Shown here one piece after another: positions 24,710 to 32,019 of a stretch of DNA of 64,000 nucleotides. Origin of the DNA: Streptomyces candidus (GTDB taxonomy: Bacteria; Actinomycetota; Actinomycetes; Streptomycetales; Streptomycetaceae); assembly GCF_014207445.1 (NCBI RefSeq), contig NZ_JACHEM010000012.1, positions 213,917 to 277,916 on the forward strand, in the 5' to 3' direction. The first letter of the stretch is position 1. Each line of letters starts with the position of its first letter. The notes under the pieces were generated by a model. It did not search any database. It had not been told where the DNA came from and saw only the letters and a program-made list of their open reading frames with translations. Made by a program: the position numbers and the translations under genes.

Positions 24710-24822
24710 GTAGGGGCGGTAAACAGCGGTCACCAGGGGCTTCGCCGGAGCTGTGTGCGAACACCCCCAGGCGGCCATCGCCCCAGTTCAGAAGCTATTC
24801 ACGGGCCGAAGTACAGGGTGAC

Positions 24823-24865
24823 TCCCAAGCTCAGAGCGCGAGTTCGATTCTCGTCACCCGCTCCA
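24823..24865 (+). repeat. attR2: tRNA-Gly 3'-half duplicate
   Basis: 43 nt identical to 11154-11196. Unlike attR1, the similarity continues about 80 nt past CCA (to ~24943), including the terminator. It marks the distal end of island 2. Confidence 0.85.
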
Positions 24866-24869
24866 CTGC

Positions 24870-24902
24870 GAACCCCCAGGCCAGCGGTCCGGGGGTTCTT
24901 TG
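24870..24902 (+). terminator. tRNA terminator A' (copy of 11201)
   Basis: Same hairpin as after the intact tRNA with a C-to-T change in one arm. Probably the original chromosomal terminator, displaced 13.7 kb by the islands. Confidence 0.75.
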
Positions 24903-24934
24903 TTGTCCAGACCCATTGAGGAACCGCGCACCAC

Positions 24935-25583
24935 CTCTGCACCACTCCGGTGTTCCCAGGCAGTTGCCCCCGGGTTCCAGCAGCCTTCCGCCTGGCCCGC
25001 GAGGACCGGGGCGATGAGTGCTTTCACCAGTGGGAGTGCTTCGGTCAGGGTGCGGAAGGATGCCAGGCCGGGGACGTCCTTGGCCGCCTTGGCGTATCCG
25101 GCGCTCCACAGTTCGTGGTCGGGTACCTCGAAGAGTGCCGTCGGACCCAGTGCCCGGCGGTGATGTTCCGAGTCGAGTGCTTGCCGGAGCTTGGCTGCCT
25201 GGGGGTTTTGCGAACGGGCGACGAGGGTCAGATCGCACAGGTCACGGAAATCTTGTACTCGGACGTTCCTGGTGCCGTTCGACGATGGCGCACACCTTGT
25301 CCGCAATGCTGTCGGCCAGCGGGTGGATGCGGTAGTCGGGACGTACCAGACCGGGGATGTCCAGGGGCACGATCGGTGCGGCGGTCTCCGCCTGGCCGGT
25401 GACCCGCACCCCGGTGACCAGGTCGATGTGGAACGACTCGAAGGAGCGTCGGCCGAGCAGCGCCTGCGCGGGGACCCGCACCCCCTCGATGCCTTGGACG
25501 AGGCTGCGGGGCGGGGCGAGCGTGAAGGTGAAGAGGTCGCCCAGGTCCCCCCACGCGCTTGCTGCTGGAGTCCACGCCCTCAC
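24935..25583 (-). pseudogene. AbiEii-like nucleotidyltransferase remnant
   Basis: Two minus-strand frames together read as the middle and end of an AbiEii/AbiGii-type nucleotidyltransferase (toxin of AbiE systems). Frame one carries FHIDLVTGVRV and HPLADSIADKVCAIVERH. Frame two carries VQDFRDLCDLTLVARS and ALIAPVLAGQAEGCWNP. The frame switches near 25245-25260, where PSTRF should join RDLCDL. The first ~90-100 residues, with the catalytic Gly-Ser and Asp residues, are missing. No antitoxin neighbour. A decayed gene beside attR2. Confidence 0.65.
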
Positions 25584-25983
25584 GCTGGGTGGTGCGGGAC
25601 GAACGGTGCGGCTACTACGACGGGTTGACCGGCGCGGTACTGCGCTGGCAGGACGGCACCTTCGCCCCGGCCAGGGACGAGAGCGGCGAGACCCCGGTGG
25701 CGGACGCCTTCACAGACGTACGACCCACCGGGGAGCGCCAGCTCGTCGTCTCGTTCCGCATCCTGCACCGCCCCAGGGCGGACCTCGTCCTCGGCGGCGC
25801 GCCGGAGGCCGCCTGGCAGATGCTGACTGGCGGCCCGCCGGTCAGCTGGGGGACATCGGAGCCGGCCGGTCTGCTCTGGTCCCGGCGACAACTGACCGAG
25901 CTGGCGTACGCGCGTGCCCCACGGCCGCATCTCGGCGTCTCCGGCTGCCCGGCTCCGGCAGCGAGCCCGGCCGTGCGGTGGCT
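25562..25983 (+). pseudogene. DUF6177 family fragment
   Basis: An internal piece of a Streptomyces DUF6177-type protein (as I recall the family): PSRWVVRDERCGYYDGLTGA, VLRWQDGTFAP, GERQLVVSFRILH, LVLGGAPEAAWQML and SRRQLTELAYARAPRPH. Both ends are missing: the 5' end abuts the AbiEii remnant and the 3' end runs into an octamer repeat. Family function unknown. Confidence 0.55.
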
Positions 25984-26046
25984 CAGGGGATCACAGGATC
26001 AGGGAATCAGGGGATCAGGGGATCAGGGGATCAGGGGATCAGGAGA
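25984..26046. repeat. GGATCAGG-type octamer tandem repeat
   Basis: About seven imperfect copies of an 8-9-nt unit (ATCAGGGG), four of them perfect octamers. The alcohol dehydrogenase stop codon lies inside the array. Confidence 0.85.
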
Positions 26047-27215
26047 GTCTTGATCATCCCGTCGTCCTTGGCCTGGAACGTCTTGTACGCCTGCGGCCCC
26101 TCTTCGAGCGGCAGCCTGTGCGTAGCGAAGGTGTCGACGCCCAGGGGGTCCTCGTCGGTGAGCAGCGGGAGGAGGTCGTCGACCCAGCGCCTGACGTTGG
26201 CCTGTCCCATCCGGAGCTGGATCTGCTTGTCGAACATGGTCAGCATCGGCAACGGGTCGGCCGCGCCCCCGTACACGCCGGACACCGAGATCGTGCCGCC
26301 CCTGCGCACCAGGTCGATCGCCGCCCGGAAAGCGGCCAGCCGGTCCATGCCCGCGGTTTCCATGAGCCGTTCGCCGAGGGCGTCGGGCAGGAGTCCCACG
26401 GCCGCGTGGGCGGCTTTCGCCACGGGGGCGCCGTGTGCCTCCATGCCGACCGCGTCGATCACCGCGTCGGGGCCACGGCCGTCCGTGAGGTCGCGGACGG
26501 CTTCGCCGAGGTCCTTGCCGTGCCGGCGCAGGTCGAGGCACTTCACTCCGTCCGCGGCCGCGCGGGACAGGCGTTCGTTCACCAGGTCGATGCCCACGAC
26601 CAGGCCCGCCCCCCGGTGCAGGGCGATCCGTGCCGCCATCAGGCCGATCGGTCCGAGTCCCAGCACGGCCACCGACCCGCCGGGCGGAATCGCCGCGTAC
26701 TCCACCGCCTGCCAGGCGGTCGGCAGCACGTCGGAGAGGTAGACGAACCGGTCGTCGGCCGGCCCGTGCGGGACCTTGATCGGCAGGCTGTCGCCGAAGG
26801 GCACCCGCAGCAGCTCCGCCTGGCCTCCCGGCACCTGTCCGTAGAGCTTCGTGTAGCCGAAGAGCGAGGCGCCCGTGCCGCGCTCGCGGACCTGCGTGGT
26901 CTCGCACTGGGACTGCAGGCCCCGGTCGCACATGTAGCAGTGTCCGCACGACACGTTGAAGGGGATGACGACCCGGTCCCCCGGAACGAGCGACGTCACC
27001 TGGGAGCCGACCTCCTCGACGATGCCCATGGGCTCGTGGCCGAGAATGTCGCCGGGGTCGAGGTACGGACCGAGGACCTCGTACAGGTGCAGGTCCGAGC
27101 CGCAGACACCGGTCGAGGTGATCCTGACGATGATGTCCGTGGGGTTCTGGATCTGCGGGTCGGGAACCGTCTCCACTCGGACGTCCCGCTTGCCCTGCCA
27201 TGTCAGTGCGCGCAT
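26031..27215 (-). CDS. Zinc-dependent alcohol dehydrogenase (formaldehyde-dehydrogenase-like)
   Basis: 394-aa medium-chain dehydrogenase. Catalytic zinc site: GVCGSDLHLYE near 37-47 and GHEPMGIVEEVG near 59-70. Structural zinc: CGHCYMCDRGLQSQC near 90-104. Nucleotide-binding Rossmann motif VLGLGPIGLMAARIA near 182-196. It oxidises an alcohol or hemithioacetal with NAD(P)+; substrate unknown. ATG at 27215 with AAAGGA; the frame is open far upstream but that part is low-complexity. Its last codons (LLIP) and stop are made from the octamer repeat. Confidence 0.93.
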   Translation of the reverse strand: MRALTWQGKRDVRVETVPDPQIQNPTDIIVRITSTGVCGSDLHLYEVLGPYLDPGDILGHEPMGIVEEVGSQVTSLVPGDRVVIPFNVSCGHCYMCDRGLQSQCETTQVRERGTGASLFGYTKLYGQVPGGQAELLRVPFGDSLPIKVPHGPADDRFVYLSDVLPTAWQAVEYAAIPPGGSVAVLGLGPIGLMAARIALHRGAGLVVGIDLVNERLSRAAADGVKCLDLRRHGKDLGEAVRDLTDGRGPDAVIDAVGMEAHGAPVAKAAHAAVGLLPDALGERLMETAGMDRLAAFRAAIDLVRRGGTISVSGVYGGAADPLPMLTMFDKQIQLRMGQANVRRWVDDLLPLLTDEDPLGVDTFATHRLPLEEGPQAYKTFQAKDDGMIKTLLIP

Positions 27216-27883
27216 TGCGATCCTTTCGGGAGGAGCTCCGAAGGCTGTCTGTCTGCCCCCGGGCGCCCGCCTCGCGAATCCGGCTGCCGTCCGTGTCCGC
27301 GGGATCCGTGCGTCCGCGAGGCGAGGCGTGGGTGTATTGACGGTCTCGGGCGAGGTTCGGTCTTTCCTCGCACAGGAATCCTCCTGACCCGTGAAACGTG
27401 TTCCACGCACGATCGGGCGTCCTCGGCTGGGGGACGGCGGACGCGCGGTCGGTCTCGGCCCCTTCGTTCTCCTCGGCGCCTTCGTTCTCCTCGGCGCCTT
27501 CGTTCTCCTTGGCTCCTTCGCGGTTCTTCGGCTCCCGCGCGGGTCGCACCGCACACTCCAAGGGTTCCGGCCTGGGAGCGTCCGGAGAACCACGCCTCTC
27601 ACTGTCTCTCGCTTCGGGGGTGGGTGCACTCCGGAACGGGGCGGTCCGGCGTACGGGCAGGCGGTGACGCTGGGGGTGCGGCACGGGGACATCTCGCAGG
27701 GCCGCCGCTCGTGGGTCCGAGCGCCCGGCGGTGGCCCGGATCGTCGGTGTGACCCGCCTGCTGTCGCTCCCGCAGGGCGTGCGTGGCGCACACGGCCGAA
27801 TGCCCGCGTCTCCCGGGCTCACCCGCGTGCGGAGCGGGTAGCCGTAGTGCTGGTCGGCGTCCGCACACCGGGAAGGCAGTCTC
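27216..27883. other. 668-nt intergenic region with 18-nt repeat
   Basis: No gene recognised. At about 27461-27525 an 18-nt unit (TTCGTTCTCCTCGGCGCC) is repeated three times, the last diverged, giving meaningless repeats in all frames. The alcohol dehydrogenase and DUF2243 promoters must lie here. Confidence 0.6.
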
Positions 27884-28375
27884 ATGAACGGATCGGTCCA
27901 CCAGCAGCCCCTCGCCCCGGATCCGCCCCAGCCGCGCAGGTCCATGGTGGTGTGCGCGGTGCTCGGGGTGGCGTTCATGGCCGCTGTCGACGAGATCGTC
28001 TTCCACCAGATCCTCGGGTGGCACCACTTCTACGACCGCTCCACCAGCCGGGTGGGGCTGCTGTCGGACGGTTTGCTGCACACGGCGGAAGTGCTGGGAC
28101 TGGTCGCCGGGTTCTTTCTCTTCGCGGATCTTCGCCGTCGGCGCGCCTTGGCGGCGGACCACGCGTGGGCCGGGTTCTTCCTGGGGCTCGGCGGCTTCCA
28201 GCTCTTCGACGGGGTCGTCGATCACAAGCTGCTGCGGCTGCACCAGATCCGGTACGGCGTGGATGTCACTCCGTACGACTGGGGGTGGAATCTGGCCGGC
28301 GTGCTGCTGCTCGTGATCGGTGCGGTGCTGGCTGTGCGTGCGGCCCGCCGTGCCCGGGGCGCGACGGCGTCGTGA
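27884..28375 (+). CDS. DUF2243 membrane protein
   Basis: 163 aa with four membrane helices. DUF2243 features: AVDEIVFHQILGWHHFYD near 34-51 and GGFQLFDGVVDHKLLRLHQI near 102-121. The several conserved His residues at membrane edges could bind metal or heme, though function is unknown. RBS GGGAAGG. Its stop overlaps the GTG of the CtaG gene, suggesting the two act together, perhaps in copper/oxidase assembly. Confidence 0.88.
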   Translation: MNGSVHQQPLAPDPPQPRRSMVVCAVLGVAFMAAVDEIVFHQILGWHHFYDRSTSRVGLLSDGLLHTAEVLGLVAGFFLFADLRRRRALAADHAWAGFFLGLGGFQLFDGVVDHKLLRLHQIRYGVDVTPYDWGWNLAGVLLLVIGAVLAVRAARRARGATAS

Positions 28376-29193
28376 GGTTCGCCCATGCGCATCCCGGCGC
28401 GGCGGCGGATCCCGGGCTGTGGGGCTGGTCGTCCTCGGTGGGTGCACTGCTGGCTGTCACCGCCTACGTACTGGCCTCGGGGCGGCTGCGGCGCAGGGGG
28501 GACGACTGGTCCCGGTGGCGGGTGGTGTCCTTCGGGGCCGGTGGTGCCGGTGTTGCCTGGGCCGGGGTGGGGCCGCTGCCCGGCGGGCCGTTCACCGCGC
28601 ACATGTCCGGGCATCTGATCGTGGGCATGGCGGCTCCGCTGCTGCTCGTCCTGGCCCGCCCCCTCACCCTGACCCTGCGCGTCCTGCCGCCCTGTGCGGC
28701 CCGGTGGCGTCTGCTGGCCCTCGCGCACTCCCGGCCCGTCCGGCTGCTGACGTTCCCTCCGCTCGCGGCGCTGCTCGACGTCGGAGGGCTGTGGCTGCTG
28801 TACCGCACGGAGCTGTACGAGGCGACCCAACACCACCCGCTGCTGCATGCCGCGGTGCACACGCACGTCCTGGCGGCCGGGCTGCTGTTCACGTTCGCTG
28901 TCTGCCAGGTCGACCCCGTGCGGCGGCGTTGGCCGCTGTCGCTGCGCGCGGCGACCCTGCTGGCCGCCGGCGTCGCGCACGCCGTGCTCGCCAAGTCGCT
29001 CTACGCGGCACCGCCGCCCGGTACCTCCCTCGTCGCCGGCGATCTGCACGTCGGCGCCCAAGTGATGTACTACGGGGGCGACTTGGTGGAAGCCGCGATC
29101 GGGACCGCACTTGCCGCCGCCTGGTACCGGGCGACCGGGCGCGCCTGGACGCGCCGGCGTCTCCGGTCCGCGGCCCCGGTCCTCGAAGGGTGA
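28372..29193 (+). CDS. Cytochrome c oxidase assembly protein, CtaG (caa3_CtaG) family
   Basis: 273 aa, seven or so membrane helices. Motifs: FTAHMSGHLIVGMAAPLLLVL near 81-101, HPLLHAAVHTHVLAAGLLF near 156-174, and GDLHVGAQVMYYGGDLVEAA near 222-241, the His and Asp residues of the copper-handling CtaG family. It is thought to help insert copper into terminal oxidase. GTG start, GTGA overlap with DUF2243. Confidence 0.9.
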   Translation: MRFAHAHPGAAADPGLWGWSSSVGALLAVTAYVLASGRLRRRGDDWSRWRVVSFGAGGAGVAWAGVGPLPGGPFTAHMSGHLIVGMAAPLLLVLARPLTLTLRVLPPCAARWRLLALAHSRPVRLLTFPPLAALLDVGGLWLLYRTELYEATQHHPLLHAAVHTHVLAAGLLFTFAVCQVDPVRRRWPLSLRAATLLAAGVAHAVLAKSLYAAPPPGTSLVAGDLHVGAQVMYYGGDLVEAAIGTALAAAWYRATGRAWTRRRLRSAAPVLEG

Positions 29194-29278
29194 CGGCGGG
29201 TCGTCGGCGTGGGCCCGGCCGTCGGAGGGGGACGGCCCGGGCCCGGCACGCGACGGCCGCGCGGAGGAACCGCAGGTC

Positions 29279-29929
29279 TCAGGTTTCGGGTCCCACCAGG
29301 CCGTTGCGCCAGGCCCAGGCCGCGATCTCCACGCGGTTCCTGGCGCCGAGCTTGGACTGCACGTTGGTGAGGTGCGTCTTCACGGTGCCCACGGTGATGG
29401 TGAGGGCGGCGGCGATCTCGGCGTTCGTCAGACCCCCGGCCAGCAGGACGACGACTTCCCGCTCGCGCGGGGAGAGCCGGGTGGCGGGCTCCGGCCTGGC
29501 GGAGACGGTACGGAACCTGCGCAGGAGCCGCACGGTGATCGACGGACTGACCAGGGAATCCCCGGCGGCCGCGGCACGGACCGCTTCCACCAGCAGCCGT
29601 GGGCCGGAGTCCTTGAGGATGAATCCGACGGCCCCCGCTTCCACCGCGCGGACCAGGTAGTCCTCGTCGTCGAAGGTGGTCACCATCACGACCTGCGGTC
29701 GGTGCGCGGCGTGGGGCCGGGTCAGATGGCGCAGCGCGTCCAGGCCGTCCAGGCGCGGCATCCGGATGTCCATGAGCACGACGTCCGGCCGGTGCGTTTC
29801 CACCATCTCCAGGGCCCGGAGGCCGTCCTGGGCGTGGGCGACGACGTCGATGTCGTCCTCGACGGACAGGATCATGGCCATGCCGGTGCGGACGATCTCC
29901 TGGTCGTCGGCGAGCAGCACCCGGATCAC
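29279..29929 (-). CDS. NarL/LuxR-type response regulator
   Basis: 216 aa. Receiver domain with Asp8/Asp9, phospho-acceptor Asp54 (VVLMDIRMP) and the conserved Lys in GFILKDSG. LuxR-type HTH at the C-terminus (LSPREREVVVLLAGGLTNAE and VGTVKTHLTNVQSKLGARNR). GTG at 29929 overlaps the kinase stop (GTGA). It forms a two-component pair with the upstream kinase; the targets may include adjacent genes but no operator is evident. Confidence 0.95.
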   Translation of the reverse strand: MIRVLLADDQEIVRTGMAMILSVEDDIDVVAHAQDGLRALEMVETHRPDVVLMDIRMPRLDGLDALRHLTRPHAAHRPQVVMVTTFDDEDYLVRAVEAGAVGFILKDSGPRLLVEAVRAAAAGDSLVSPSITVRLLRRFRTVSARPEPATRLSPREREVVVLLAGGLTNAEIAAALTITVGTVKTHLTNVQSKLGARNRVEIAAWAWRNGLVGPET

Positions 29930-31134
29930 CGGCCGTCCCTCCACGCGCTCTCCAAGGGGATACGGGCGTTCACGCGCCAGTGTCCGCTGCCGTCGGGACC
30001 GGCCCGCAGGTCGCCGCCCTCGGCGGCGACGCGTTCCCCGAGTCCGACGAGACCGTATCCGCCCGGCGTCGGGGCGCCCGCACCGGACCGGTCGTTGACG
30101 ACGTCCAGTTCGGCGGCCCCGGGAAGGGCCCGGAGCGTCACGGACACCTGCCGGGAGTCCGGAGCGTGCTTGCGCACGTTCGTCAGCGACTCCATGGCGA
30201 CCCGGTGCACGGCCGTCATCGCCGCGGTCGGCAGCCGGTCGACGGGCCCCTCCTCGTCGAGCCGGGCGCGACCGCCGCCGGGCAGCGCGAAGGCCGCCAC
30301 GAGCGTACGGAGTTGCTCCACCCCGCACGCCGGTACCGGCTCGCCCTCCGTACGCAGCCCGCCCACCATGTAGCGCAGGGTCCGGAGGGCCTCCGAGGCG
30401 GCCCGTTCGATCTGGCCCAGCGCCGGCACCGTCGCCTCCGGCCTGGACGCCGCGACCACTTGGGCCCCCTGGGCCTGCACGACGATGCCCGTCACGTGGT
30501 GCGCGACGAAATCGTGCAGGTCGCGGGCGAAGGTGAGCCGCTGCTCCAGCCGTACCTGTTCGGCGTGGCGTCGGCGGTCGGCCGCCGCCAGCCGGGCCGT
30601 GAGCGCCCCGGTCAGTCCGGCGCAGACGGTGAGCGTGCAGAGCAGCGTCAGGACGAGGCTGTTCTCGGTCGCTTCCACGGCCACCGGGCGCAGGACGACG
30701 GCCAGGAACAGCAGGAGGCACGCCCCCGCGGCGGGCCGGGCCGCGCCGTACCGGGCCGTGGCGACCAGCACCACGACGAGCGCGGCGATCTCGAACAGGG
30801 TGTAGGCGTCGGCGCGCGCCACCGCCGTCTCCGGCCGGCCGGCCACGGCGCGCATCCACGCACTGCACCCGAGGGACGCCGCCCCCGCCACCGCACCGGC
30901 CACCGCCACGGCCCGGGGATCGCCGCGCCACCGGCGCACCGCCCACACCACGGCCGCCGGGAGGAGTCCGGCCATCGACAGGAGGGTCTGGGGGCCGATG
31001 GCGGAGCGGTGGACGCCGGTGCGGTGATCGGCGGCCAGCGCCAGCACCAGAACGGCCCCGACCGGGACCGCGCCGAGGCGCAGCAGGACGCGGCGCGCCC
31101 GCGCGGAGCCTCTGGCGAAGTGCGGGAAGTACAT
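29926..31134 (-). CDS. Sensor histidine kinase (HisKA_3/NarL partner)
   Basis: 402 aa. The N-terminal half holds about five membrane helices without a recognised extracellular sensor. The dimerisation/phospho-acceptor helix is FARDLHDFVAHHVTGIVVQA near 198-217. The ATPase domain shows ESLTNVRKHA (N box) and GYGLVGLGERVAAEGGDL (G box). ATG at 31134; the frame is open upstream but there it overlaps VanZ on the other strand. Operon with the response regulator. Confidence 0.94.
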   Translation of the reverse strand: MYFPHFARGSARARRVLLRLGAVPVGAVLVLALAADHRTGVHRSAIGPQTLLSMAGLLPAAVVWAVRRWRGDPRAVAVAGAVAGAASLGCSAWMRAVAGRPETAVARADAYTLFEIAALVVVLVATARYGAARPAAGACLLLFLAVVLRPVAVEATENSLVLTLLCTLTVCAGLTGALTARLAAADRRRHAEQVRLEQRLTFARDLHDFVAHHVTGIVVQAQGAQVVAASRPEATVPALGQIERAASEALRTLRYMVGGLRTEGEPVPACGVEQLRTLVAAFALPGGGRARLDEEGPVDRLPTAAMTAVHRVAMESLTNVRKHAPDSRQVSVTLRALPGAAELDVVNDRSGAGAPTPGGYGLVGLGERVAAEGGDLRAGPDGSGHWRVNARIPLESAWRDGR

Positions 31135-31284
31135 ACCGGCAGCGTACGTAGCGCCTGCCCGGAGGCCCTCTGCCGAAAGTCGTAGCGGTCCGGGCCGGCT
31201 CCGTCCTTCGGCAGATCCCCGGCGGTACGGGCGCGGACGAGGATCGGAGGCGACGATCCGCCAGCGAGCCCCAGGGGGCGCCCC

Positions 31285-31845
31285 GTGAACTTCCAGATCC
31301 AGATTCCCGCCACCGCCGTGCTGGGACCCGCACTCGCCGTCTTCGCCCTGGTCGCGCTGGCCCGCCGTCGGCGCGAGGTCCCCGGCTGGCGGGGCGGCCC
31401 GCTCGTGCTGCGCCTCACCACCGCGCTCTACGCGGCGGCGGTCGCCTCGCTCACCGTCTTTCCTCTGTGGATCTACGGCGGGGACTACCGCAACGAGGCG
31501 GCGTGGATCGGCCAGATCCAGCCCGTCCCGTTGCTCATGGCGGACCTCTCCATGATCCCCAACATCATCATGTTCCTGCCGCTGGGCTTTCTGCTGCCAC
31601 TGCTGCTCCCCCGCCTCGACCGCGGCCGTACCGTGCTGGCCTGCGCTCTCGTCGGCCTCGGGATCGAGGTGTTTCAGCTGCTCCAGTACCTCGTCTTCGC
31701 CAACGGGCGCTCCGTCGACGTCAACGACCTGATCGCCAACACGCTCGGGGGCCTCGCCGGGTACGCGGTCCTGCGGGCGGCGCAGCGCACGGCCACCGCG
31801 CGGGCCGCGCTGGAGAGGGTGACCTTTTCGCCGCGGGCCGTCTGA
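31285..31845 (+). CDS. VanZ family protein
   Basis: 186 aa, four or five membrane helices. The VanZ signature region SMIPNIIMFLPLGFLLPLLL near 89-108 is followed by VGLGIEVFQLLQYLVF and RSVDVNDLIANTLGGLAGY near 141-159. VanZ itself gives low teicoplanin resistance; the role of chromosomal homologues is unknown. GTG start. Divergent from the histidine kinase. Confidence 0.9.
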   Translation: MNFQIQIPATAVLGPALAVFALVALARRRREVPGWRGGPLVLRLTTALYAAAVASLTVFPLWIYGGDYRNEAAWIGQIQPVPLLMADLSMIPNIIMFLPLGFLLPLLLPRLDRGRTVLACALVGLGIEVFQLLQYLVFANGRSVDVNDLIANTLGGLAGYAVLRAAQRTATARAALERVTFSPRAV

Positions 31846-31916
31846 CCGCTCGGGGCAGCGCGGGCGTGTTCGGTTGCCGTACGGAAGTGGTTGAGAATTC
31901 ACGCACCCGCCGACGG

Positions 31917-31935
31917 TTCGGTAAGGCTTGCCTTA
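31917..31935. promoter_or_regulatory. Iron box (DmdR/IdeR-type operator)
   Basis: Palindromic TTCGGTAAGGCTTGCCTTA matches the 19-bp iron box TTAGGTTAGGCTAACCTAA at 13 positions, with the GG-x-xAGGC core intact. It lies about 85 nt upstream of the lipoprotein ATG, with a -10-like TATATG overlapping its end. It suggests iron-dependent repression of the ABC importer. Confidence 0.65.
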
Positions 31936-32019
31936 TATGCTGGCGCGACCTTCTGGCCCTTCCGGTTCGCCGGGCGGGCCAGAGGCGTCCCTGGAGCCGT
32001 ACGAAGGACACCCCCCACC

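Larger units (their letters stand above)
14658..24865. mobile_element. tRNA-Gly island 2 (10.2 kb, no integrase)
   Basis: Bounded by tRNA fragments at 14614 and 24823. All nine genes are on the minus strand in two operons: a Crp regulator, a cyclase, two paralogous P-loop-like proteins, and accessory proteins, four of which share a GGQ motif. An excisionase-like HTH gene (16024) is present but no recombinase. Confidence 0.7.

Noticed and set aside
11197..24865. Integrase or transposase in the islands
   Set aside because: No recombinase motifs in any frame; only an excisionase-like HTH is present.
27391..27883. A coding region in the 668-nt gap upstream of DUF2243
   Set aside because: Frames are made of an 18-nt repeat (VLLGAF or RRTKAP) without plausible starts.
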